From an uncultured Clostridia bacterium (GTDB lineage Bacteria > Bacillota > Clostridia > Christensenellales > UBA1242): a stretch of 15,054 nt of DNA. Under the pieces are notes generated by a model. It was given only the letters and a program-made list of their open reading frames with translations. It was not told where the DNA came from and searched no databases. Positions 7,480 through 12,889 of the stretch are shown here, in pieces. Where the stretch lies: the NCBI GenBank assembly GCA_944381225.1, contig CALWKJ010000023.1, positions 1-15,054 of the forward strand, written 5' to 3'. Every line of letters starts with the position of its first letter. The stretch's first letter is position 1. The position numbers were made by a program, and so were the translations under genes.

Positions 7480-8020
7480 AAATAGCGATAATAAGACATC
7501 GATTTTTGGAAAACTTAAAAATATTAAACATTTTGAAATTATTGTTGTCATAGCATTTTGTGCAATTTTGTTACTAATATATGCTTCGACATTTAATTCT
7601 AAAAAAACGGAAAAAAACACTTCAACAACTCTTACAACAGAAGAATATGCCACGTATTTGGAGAATAAATTAAGTAATGTATTATCACATATCAACGGTG
7701 CTGGCAATGTTAATGTTATGATAACTTTAGAATGTGGGGTTGAATATGTGTATGCAACAAACAAGACGGAAGAAACCACTTCATCTACAATATCAGGAAC
7801 AACTACAACACAAACGACAGTTACTGAAGAAATTATATTAGTATCTGTTTCTGGTAAATCATCGCCAATTGTTTTAAAAGAAAATTTACCAAAAGTTAGT
7901 GGTGTAGTAATTGTGGCAAGTGGGGCGAACAACATCAACATAAGATTAGAACTGCAAAGAGCAGCAGAAGCACTTTTAGAAGTAGATGAAAAAGATATAG
8001 AGATTTTAGTTGGTAAATAA
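7472..8020 (+). CDS. spoIIIAG: Stage III sporulation protein AG
   Basis: SpoIIIAG forms the large ring of the channel between mother cell and forespore. The 182-residue product starts with GTG 7472, preceded by GGAGAAGG in the end of spoIIIAF. It has a short cytoplasmic lysine-rich part, one membrane helix (about 21-38) and an outer domain. The outer domain contains the two halves of the ring-building motif: L-S-H-I-N-G-A-G-N-V-N-V-M-I-T (about 71-85) and K-V-S-G-V-V-I-V-A-S-G-A near 141-152, followed by an amphipathic helix with E-L-Q-R-A-A-E-A-L-L. Between them lies a serine/threonine-rich segment (about 98-120), matching the beta insertion known in SpoIIIAG. Confidence 0.94.
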   Translation: MNKNSDNKTSIFGKLKNIKHFEIIVVIAFCAILLLIYASTFNSKKTEKNTSTTLTTEEYATYLENKLSNVLSHINGAGNVNVMITLECGVEYVYATNKTEETTSSTISGTTTTQTTVTEEIILVSVSGKSSPIVLKENLPKVSGVVIVASGANNINIRLELQRAAEALLEVDEKDIEILVGK

Positions 8021-8033
8021 AAGGAGATTTATT

Positions 8034-8507
8034 ATGTTAAAGAAAAGAACAAAAATTATTATTTTAGTTGCCATGGTGTTGTTGCTTGGCGTTACTGGTT
8101 ATTTGAACATTGCATTAAATAACAATGTTGCAAATCAAACATCCGGAACTGTAACGCAAATGAATTATTTTGATACTTACAGAGAAGATAGACAATCAAC
8201 AAGAGATCAAGAACTTCTTTACTACGATGCAATAATTAATTCAGATAGCTCTTCGCAAGAATCTATCGATGCGGCTGAATCAAAAAAATTGGAAATAATA
8301 AACGCCATGGAATCAGAATTGGTAATGGAAGGATTAATTAAAGCAAAAGGCTTTGAAGATGCTATTGTAACAAATTCTGCTACAAACATTAATGTTATAG
8401 TTAAATGTGCTAGTTTAGAAAGTTCACAAGTTGCACAAATTGTGGAAATAGTTAAACAGCAAACATCAAAATCTCTTGAAAATATAAAAATAATTCCAGT
8501 AGAATAA
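8034..8507 (+). CDS. spoIIIAH: Stage III sporulation protein AH
   Basis: SpoIIIAH spans the mother-cell membrane and binds SpoIIQ from the forespore across the gap. The start is ATG 8034, because AAGGAG at 8021-8026 precedes it; an upstream in-frame TTG at 8010 lies inside spoIIIAG and is rejected. The product has 157 residues: a basic N-terminus (MLKKRTK), one membrane helix (about 8-26), a charged linker, a helical region rich in D, E and S (about 45-100), and a C-terminal YscJ/FliF-like ring-building domain (about 88-157) with the G-F-E-D-A-I-V and N-I-N-V-I-V-K strands. The family is often longer (about 200-220); the linker is short here. Confidence 0.93.
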   Translation: MLKKRTKIIILVAMVLLLGVTGYLNIALNNNVANQTSGTVTQMNYFDTYREDRQSTRDQELLYYDAIINSDSSSQESIDAAESKKLEIINAMESELVMEGLIKAKGFEDAIVTNSATNINVIVKCASLESSQVAQIVEIVKQQTSKSLENIKIIPVE

Positions 8508-8536
8508 TTGCAAAATGACTTGAATTGTGTTATATT
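8508..8536 (+). promoter_or_regulatory. SigA-type promoter upstream of the Asp23/yqhY gene, extended -10
   Basis: A -35 TTGCAA (8508-8513) starts at the base after the spoIIIAH stop codon. After 17 bases comes -10 TATATT (8531-8536), with TG at 8528-8529 (TGTTATATT). Transcription would begin near 8543 and read into yqhY-nusB-xseAB, separating these growth genes from sporulation control of spoIIIA. Confidence 0.65.
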
Positions 8537-8600
8537 TATATGTACTAATGGGTATAAGTGTCAATATTAATATGTATAATATAATTTAAGTGAGGATATT

Positions 8601-8975
8601 GTGGCAGAATTTCTAAATGAACTTCAAGAAGACAAGGGAAAAATAACTTGCGATAGAAAAATTTTGCTTTCTATTATATCTTTGGCAACTAAAGAAATAA
8701 GTGGTGTATCAAAGTTGCAAGATAGTTTTACAATGAAACTTAAAAAAATGTTTTATAAAGCAGAGTCTACCGGAGTTAAGTTAAAAATATCGCAAAACGG
8801 ACAACTAATCATTGATGTATATATAAGAATTTTTAGTGGGAATATTGTGCCAGACATTGCTTTTAAGGTGCAGGAAAATATTAAAAATAATATTGTATCA
8901 ATGGTTGATATGCGTGTTAGTAAAATCAATATACATGTAGTTGGAGTTGATTTTAAAACAGAAGAATTGTTATAA
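8601..8975 (+). CDS. yqhY: Asp23/Gls24 family envelope stress-type protein (YqhY-like)
   Basis: The 124-residue protein has the Asp23/Gls24 (DUF322) domain: an I-S-L-A-T-K-E-I-S-G-V segment near 26-36, then alternating strands (L-K-I-S-Q-N-G-Q-L-I-I-D-V-Y-I-R-I near 61-77), an amphipathic helix with V-Q-E-N-I-K-N-N-I (about 90-98) and a final N-I-H-V-V-G-V-D strand. YqhY sits beside accB-accC in Bacillus and has been linked to fatty-acid synthesis control; here accB and accC are absent, but the yqhY-nusB order is kept. The start is GTG 8601, with GAGG upstream at 8593-8596. The function remains loosely defined in the family, so the symbol rests on domain plus position. Confidence 0.88.
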   Translation: MAEFLNELQEDKGKITCDRKILLSIISLATKEISGVSKLQDSFTMKLKKMFYKAESTGVKLKISQNGQLIIDVYIRIFSGNIVPDIAFKVQENIKNNIVSMVDMRVSKINIHVVGVDFKTEELL

Positions 8976-8977
8976 CT

Positions 8978-9006
8978 AAAGTCCCATTCTGTGGGATTTT
9001 ATTTTT
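8978..9006 (+). terminator. Intrinsic terminator or attenuator between yqhY and nusB
   Basis: AAAGTCCCA (8978-8986) pairs with TGGGATTTT (8992-9000) with one G-U around a five-base loop. It is followed by an interrupted T tract ending at 9006. The nusB ribosome binding site begins three bases later, so this is probably a partial terminator that tunes nusB-xseAB expression. Confidence 0.7.
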
Positions 9007-9018
9007 ATAAGGAGAATT

Positions 9019-9414
9019 ATGAGAGCGTTAGCAAGAGATTATATTTTTAAAAAAATATATGTTGATTTGTTTGATGACAATCAAGTTGGTGAAATAGTGG
9101 ACTCTGTTCAGTATGATAGTATAACATTGCAAAATGACAAGGATTATATTAATTGTGTGTTTGATTTGTATGTTAAGAATAAAGAAAGCGTTGAAAAAAA
9201 AATCAATGATTTGCTCGTTGATTATATTCCTGAACGAGTTTTTAAAATTGATAGAGCAATTCTTTCTCTTGCAATTGTGGAATTGCTTTATTATAAAAAA
9301 ACACCTCAAGCAGTTGTTATAAATGAAGCTGTTGAATTGGCAAAAAAATACGGAACGGATAAGAGCTATTCATTTGTAAACGGCTTACTTAAAAGAGTAA
9401 TAGAAGGTAAATAA
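9019..9414 (+). CDS. nusB: Transcription antitermination factor NusB
   Basis: NusB binds boxA RNA with NusE/S10 and supports rRNA antitermination. The 131-residue all-helical protein shows the family marks: an R-A-L-A-R-D start in place of the usual R-R-x-A-R-E, a Y-I-P-E-R-V-F-K-I-D-R-A-I-L-S-L-A-I-V-E-L segment near 69-89, P-Q-A-V-V-I-N-E-A-V-E-L-A-K-K-Y-G near 96-112 and F-V-N-G-L-L near 119-124. AAGGAG at 9009-9014 precedes ATG 9019. The stop and the xseA start share one base (TAATG). folD, which lies between nusB and xseA in Bacillus, is missing. Confidence 0.95.
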   Translation: MRALARDYIFKKIYVDLFDDNQVGEIVDSVQYDSITLQNDKDYINCVFDLYVKNKESVEKKINDLLVDYIPERVFKIDRAILSLAIVELLYYKKTPQAVVINEAVELAKKYGTDKSYSFVNGLLKRVIEGK

Positions 9415-10595
9415 TGGAAGTTTCTGCACTTACAGTTTCTCAACTGTCAAACTATATTAAACAAATTTTTGAAGCCGAAGAAATGCTTTATAATGTGAGA
9501 GTTTTGGGGGAAATATCGGGTTTATCAAAAGTAAGAGGTGTTGCATACTTCACATTAAAAGATGACAATGCAATGCTTTCGTGTGTTTGTTTTGATGCGA
9601 TAAACTTTAATTATAATAATGGCGACAGCGTAATTGTAACGGGAAATCTAAGATATTATGTTAAAGGTGGTAAACTCAATTTTAACGTATCTAAAATTGA
9701 AAAGTATGGAGTTGGAGAGCTTTATCAAAAATTTTTAGAATTAAAACAAAAATTGGAACAAAAGGGATATTTTTCACCGGCGATTAAAAAAGAAATTCCA
9801 AAGACAATAAAAAGGGTTGGAGTGGTTTCAAGTAAAGAGGGTGCTGTAATACAAGACATAATTAATGTGGGGCATAGAAGAAATCCTTATGTTGACATCG
9901 TTTTGTATCCAGTAAAAGTTCAAGGAGTTAATGCAGAATATGAAATAGCAAAAGCTATTAATTATTTAGATAATTACAACGTTGATGTAATTATAGTAGC
10001 AAGAGGTGGTGGGGCTTTTGAAGATTTGCAACCTTTTAATACTGAACAAGTAGCCGATGCTGTTTTTAATTGTTCAAAATTTGTTGTTTCTGCTGTTGGT
10101 CACGAAACCGACTTTACTATTTGTGATTTTTGTAGTGATTTGCGTGCGCCAACACCTAGCGCTGCAGCCGAATTAATATTTGATAATCATAAGGATTTAG
10201 TAATAAAATTTAAAGAGTTGTTGTTAAGATTGAGTCAATGTGTAAAAAACATATATTTAGATAAGCATGAAAATTTTATAGACACATACAAAATTTTTTA
10301 TAAGGAATATAAAAATTTTAATAATAAAAAATTAGAAATTTTTAAAAATTTAATACAAAAGTTTACAACTTCTTGTAAAGTTTACATTGACAAAAAATTG
10401 CACAACTTTGAGTTGCTTGCTTCTAAGCTTAATAAATTAAATCCAAATGAAATTCTAAGGTTGGGTTATGCAACGGTCAATAAAAATGGAAATCATATAT
10501 TGTCTGTAAAAAATGTAGAAGTAAATGATAATTTACAAATCACATTGGTAGATGGGTTATTAAATGTGATTGTAAAAGATAAAATAGGAGAATGA
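9414..10595 (+). CDS. xseA: Exodeoxyribonuclease VII large subunit
   Basis: Exonuclease VII degrades single-stranded DNA from both ends; XseA is the catalytic subunit. The 393-residue protein has an OB-fold DNA-binding domain (about 5-100, with V-R-V-L-G-E-I-S-G and G-V-A-Y-F-T-L-K-D). The catalytic domain follows, with S-S-K-E-G-A-V-I-Q-D at 139-148, the ARGGGAFEDLQPFN motif at 196-209 and the VGHETDFTICD...RAPTPSAAAE motif at 228-253. A long helical region (about 255-345) then forms the coiled coil that holds XseB, and the end carries P-N-E-I-L-R-L-G-Y-A at 344-353. All key motifs are present. ATG 9414 overlaps the nusB stop by one base. Confidence 0.96.
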   Translation: MEVSALTVSQLSNYIKQIFEAEEMLYNVRVLGEISGLSKVRGVAYFTLKDDNAMLSCVCFDAINFNYNNGDSVIVTGNLRYYVKGGKLNFNVSKIEKYGVGELYQKFLELKQKLEQKGYFSPAIKKEIPKTIKRVGVVSSKEGAVIQDIINVGHRRNPYVDIVLYPVKVQGVNAEYEIAKAINYLDNYNVDVIIVARGGGAFEDLQPFNTEQVADAVFNCSKFVVSAVGHETDFTICDFCSDLRAPTPSAAAELIFDNHKDLVIKFKELLLRLSQCVKNIYLDKHENFIDTYKIFYKEYKNFNNKKLEIFKNLIQKFTTSCKVYIDKKLHNFELLASKLNKLNPNEILRLGYATVNKNGNHILSVKNVEVNDNLQITLVDGLLNVIVKDKIGE

Positions 10596-10596
10596 A

Positions 10597-10818
10597 ATGG
10601 AATATGAAGAAATGATTAAAAGGCTTGAAGAGATAGTTGAAAAACTTGAAAGTGGGGAGTGTGGTTTTGACGACGCAACAAAGCTATTTGAAGAAGGCAA
10701 AAATTTGGCTGTAGAATGCAGTAAGAAACTGGATTCAAACAAGGGCAAAATAACTGTATTAGAAAGCGAATTAGAAAAATTGGTTGAAAAGGATTTTGAA
10801 AATATTAATAAAAATTAA
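10597..10818 (+). CDS. xseB: Exodeoxyribonuclease VII small subunit
   Basis: The 73-residue, mostly helical acidic protein matches XseB, which binds the coiled coil of XseA. Family marks are M-I-K-R-L-E-E-I-V-E-K-L-E-S-G (6-20), L-F-E-E-G-K-N-L (30-37) and C-S-K-K-L (41-45). The ATG lies one base after the xseA stop, with GGAG upstream, so the pair is translated together. ispA, the usual next gene, is absent; a noncoding RNA follows instead. Confidence 0.95.
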   Translation: MEYEEMIKRLEEIVEKLESGECGFDDATKLFEEGKNLAVECSKKLDSNKGKITVLESELEKLVEKDFENINKN

Positions 10819-10835
10819 TTAGAAAATATTATCAT

Positions 10836-10864
10836 TTTACAAAATTAAAAGAATATGTTATAAT
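10836..10864 (+). promoter_or_regulatory. SigA-type promoter for the large structured RNA, extended -10
   Basis: A -35 TTTACA (10836-10841) and a perfect -10 TATAAT (10859-10864) are 17 bases apart, with a TG at 10856-10857 forming TGTTATAAT. The start predicted seven bases after the -10 is 10870-10871, exactly the first bases of the closing helix of the RNA. This agreement supports both the promoter and the RNA boundary. Confidence 0.8.
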
Positions 10865-10868
10865 ATAC

Positions 10869-11438
10869 ATGAAGGCGCAGTATTCTAGTCGGCTTATGTT
10901 ATTTGGAAGTTGAAAAATAAGCAACGAAGGGCACAACTGTGAAGTTTCTTGTGCATGCTTTGATTGCCCAAATCGGGGTGTGTGCTGGAAGTTAAGATTT
11001 TTGGGCGCGTCATAATGGCATATGGCATCCGACCCAATTTTCGTGGAGACCCAAAATGGTGCTTTAGCAAATATGTACTGTTTGGGAAGAACCTGCATTG
11101 CGGTTAAAAAACGGCTGTGTGCAGAGTAGCCTGCTTTGAGTGAATTTGTAGGGATTGTGCGTTAAAACAAAATTTAAAATTGGCCAGTTTTAAGTTGCGT
11201 TATGCCATGAAATATGATTTGCAAAAAAAGCTAAGAATAATTTAAGTTGCCAAGGAAAACTTCTAGACTGTTGCTATGCAGGCGTTTTAGGGATTATAGT
11301 GTGGTCTAAGTGGCGATTCGGTGAAAAGACTTTGCGTAAAAGGAAACTGCTCATTCGGTAACGGTGAGTGCAAAGTTCGGGGAAATCCTACCGAACCTAT
11401 GCCACAAGGTTTACTTAAAGCGTCGCCTTCATCTTTTT
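10869..11438 (+). ncRNA. ole: OLE RNA (ornate, large, extremophilic RNA)
   Basis: This protein-free stretch of about 560 bases has several 60-base lines at 45-50% G+C, against about 30% around it, as expected for a folded RNA. Its ends close in a perfect 9-bp helix: 10869-10877 (ATGAAGGCG) with 11424-11432 (CGCCTTCAT), followed by a T run to 11438. Further helices are GCTTAT/ATAAGC (10892-10897 with 10917-10922), GCACAA/TTGTGC (10931-10936 with 10949-10954), a hairpin with a GGCC loop at 11174-11193, a CTCAT/GTGAG-type stem at 11350-11368, and GTTCGG/CCGAAC (11375-11380 with 11391-11396). Known OLE RNAs are about 600 nt and lie in the nusB-xseA-xseB-ispA / oapA-dxs-argR-recN cluster, just upstream of the membrane protein gene oapA. 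Position, size, orientation and partner agree. I did not have an Rfam model to score. RNase P and tmRNA signatures are not present. Confidence 0.9.
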
Positions 11439-11480
11439 AAAATATTAAAGGTTAAGCCTTGTTAAATAAAGGAGTTTATA

Positions 11481-12161
11481 GTGGGTAAAGTTCCCAAACA
11501 TAAAGCTAAAACTTTAAACAAAAACAATCGCCAATTAATTTGGTCAATAAAAATTTTGGTTTTATCTTTTGCTTTGTCAATTTGCTTTGGGGTTTTAAGT
11601 GAATTGCTTTTATCAGATACCGGAGTTGTGGTTGCCATATTGGTTATATTTTTATTTGTTGGATTATCCATCGTTGCAGACATGATTGGTGTCGCAACCA
11701 CGGCGGCAAACATACAACCATTTAGGGCAATGGCTTCAAAAAAAGTTAAGGGTGCTAAAGAGGCAATTAATTTATTGCTAAAAGCTGATAGAGTATCATC
11801 AATTTGCTGTGATGTGGTCGGGGATGTGTGTGGTATTCTTTCTGGTGCTGCAGGTGCGAGTATTGTAATTAAGTTTGCATTGGAGTCAAAATCAGCCTTA
11901 GAAATAATTATTGCGTCTCTTGTTAGTGCTATAGTTGCAAGTATCACAATTTTTGGAAAGTCAATTTGTAAAAAATATGCAATTGACAATTCTAGCAAGA
12001 TAGTTTTGTTGGCAGGGAAGTTGCTTGCAATTTTTAAAATTCAAAAAAATGTAAAGGAGAAAAAAACAAAGAAAGATTCAGTTGTTGTAAAAGAAGAGCA
12101 AACAAAATTGGATGCACAAGCAACAGGAGAGATTGAATCAACTAATTACAAAATGAAATAA
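11481..12161 (+). CDS. oapA: OLE-associated membrane protein OapA
   Basis: The 226-residue protein starts with GTG 11481 after AAAGGAG (11468-11473). It has a basic N-terminus (residues 1-22, many K and R), four hydrophobic segments (about 22-45, 47-72, 105-133 and 138-160), and a hydrophilic K/E-rich tail from about 187. Acidic residues lie in or near membrane segments: D67, D103, D111 and D115. The part around 66-120 (DMIGVATTAANIQPF, AKEAINLLLKADRVSS, DVVGDVCGI) recalls the DUF21/CNNM-CorC membrane domain of magnesium-related proteins. In Bacillus halodurans OapA binds OLE RNA and brings it to the membrane. The name rests on position right after the RNA, size, topology and this pattern; sequence identity to known OapA was not measured. 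Confidence 0.85.
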   Translation: MGKVPKHKAKTLNKNNRQLIWSIKILVLSFALSICFGVLSELLLSDTGVVVAILVIFLFVGLSIVADMIGVATTAANIQPFRAMASKKVKGAKEAINLLLKADRVSSICCDVVGDVCGILSGAAGASIVIKFALESKSALEIIIASLVSAIVASITIFGKSICKKYAIDNSSKIVLLAGKLLAIFKIQKNVKEKKTKKDSVVVKEEQTKLDAQATGEIESTNYKMK

Positions 12162-12173
12162 AATTTTTTATTT

Positions 12174-12207
12174 AAAAAAATCGACAATATGAATGTCGAT
12201 TTTTTTT
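12174..12207 (+). terminator. Rho-independent terminator after oapA
   Basis: AAAAAAATCGACA (12174-12186) pairs with TGTCGATTTTTTT (12194-12206) around a seven-base loop, ending in eight T. It closes the OLE-oapA transcription unit. No comparable hairpin with a local stem lies between the RNA and oapA, so the two are likely co-transcribed. Confidence 0.9.
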
Positions 12208-12218
12208 ATAAACTAGTA

Positions 12219-12317
12219 TGAATAAATATGAATGTCAATTTTATAAAAATAAAAATAATTAATATTCATAAAAAATGCTATGCATAATTATACAAAAAAC
12301 GCTTGCATAATTATAAA
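12219..12317 (+). promoter_or_regulatory. Upstream cluster of degenerate ARG-box-like sites
   Basis: Four 14-base sequences resemble the ArgR half-operator core TGAATWWWWATTCA: 12219-12232 (12 of 14), 12255-12268 (12 of 14), 12281-12294 (12 of 14) and 12304-12317 (11 of 14). The last two contain the exact direct repeat TGCATAATTATA, 23 bases apart, and the last overlaps the -35 of the argR promoter. The DNA is very AT-rich, so individual weak sites may be chance. Confidence 0.45.
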
Positions 12318-12331
12318 TTGCATTGTATAAT
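12303..12331 (+). promoter_or_regulatory. SigA-type promoter for argR
   Basis: A -35 TTGCAT (12303-12308) and a perfect -10 TATAAT (12326-12331) are 17 bases apart. Transcription would start near 12338, directly in front of two tandem ARG boxes, giving a leader of about 90 bases before argR. Confidence 0.8.
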
Positions 12332-12345
12332 AATTCCAAATAGCC

Positions 12346-12373
12346 TGAATAACTATTCATGCATATTTATTCA
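12346..12373 (+). promoter_or_regulatory. Two tandem ARG boxes (ArgR operator)
   Basis: TGAATAACTATTCA (12346-12359) and TGCATATTTATTCA (12360-12373) each match the ARG-box core at 13 of 14 positions and lie side by side, just after the predicted start of transcription. This fits autorepression of argR. The direct abutment differs from the classical arrangement, where two 18-base boxes are separated by about three bases. Confidence 0.75.
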
Positions 12374-12427
12374 AAAACGCTAAATGCCTTTATTTATAAG
12401 CATTGTAGCAATAAGGAGACACAATTT

Positions 12428-12880
12428 ATGGCAAGGTCGTCAAGACAATCTAAAATATTAGAATTAATTTCAACGCACGATATAGCTTCACAAGATGAAC
12501 TTGTTGCTTGCTTAAAGGCAGCAAATTTTGATATAACACAAGCAACTATATCAAGAGATATAAAAGAATTAGGGTTGATAAAAATTCTTGGAAGTGATGG
12601 AAAATATAAGTATGCTCTTATGGATAATGATGATAAACCAGTCTCTAATAAGAATATTTCAATATTTAAAGAATCTGTTATTTCCATTAAGTATGCCAAT
12701 AATCTTTGCGTGTTAAAAACAGTTAAAGGACTGGCTTGTGGAATATGTGCAATGATTGACAAATTAAATATAGAAAATGTATTGGGTTCGGTTTATGGGG
12801 ATGACACTGTGATGATCATTTTGCCAAATATTCAAAATGCTGAAATGGCTTGCAAAACATTAGAACAATTAGTAAGATAA
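12428..12880 (+). CDS. argR: Arginine repressor ArgR/AhrC
   Basis: ArgR is an arginine-sensing hexameric regulator of arginine synthesis and breakdown. I choose ATG 12428 because AAGGAG (12413-12418) precedes it and the product starts MARSSRQSKILELI as expected, giving 150 residues, the normal length. An in-frame ATG at 12359 would add 23 residues, but it lies inside the ARG boxes. The winged helix-turn-helix (about 1-65) has Q-A-T-I-S-R-D-I-K-E-L-G-L at 38-50. The C-terminal domain has the arginine-binding G-D-D-T at 124-127 in a G-S-V-Y-G-D-D-T-V context, and the C-G-I-C-A-M-I-D core. No arginine genes lie nearby. The argR-recN order is conserved in Firmicutes. Confidence 0.95.
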   Translation: MARSSRQSKILELISTHDIASQDELVACLKAANFDITQATISRDIKELGLIKILGSDGKYKYALMDNDDKPVSNKNISIFKESVISIKYANNLCVLKTVKGLACGICAMIDKLNIENVLGSVYGDDTVMIILPNIQNAEMACKTLEQLVR

Positions 12881-12889
12881 GGAACTAAA

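Noticed and set aside
7435..7941. A 168-codon minus-strand open frame opposite spoIIIAG
   Set aside because: Hydrophobic product is the complement of the threonine-rich spoIIIAG codons; no start signal; every real gene in this window is on the plus strand.
10832..11098. An 88-codon minus-strand open frame inside the RNA region
   Set aside because: It has no family resemblance or ribosome binding site, runs through the plus-strand promoter and crosses RNA helices; better explained as chance in the OLE gene.
10869..11438. RNase P RNA, tmRNA or another large RNA as identity of the structured region
   Set aside because: RNase P core sequences and a tmRNA tag frame with tRNA-like ends are not visible, the length exceeds both, and the gene context is that of OLE.
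11462..11998. A 178-codon minus-strand open frame across the membrane protein gene
   Set aside because: It is the reverse of the oapA codons, has no ribosome binding site, and the plus-strand gene has a good site, a membrane topology and a conserved position.
12359..12427. A 23-residue N-terminal extension of ArgR from ATG 12359
   Set aside because: That ATG lies inside the ARG boxes, has no Shine-Dalgarno, and ArgR proteins start as the shorter form does.
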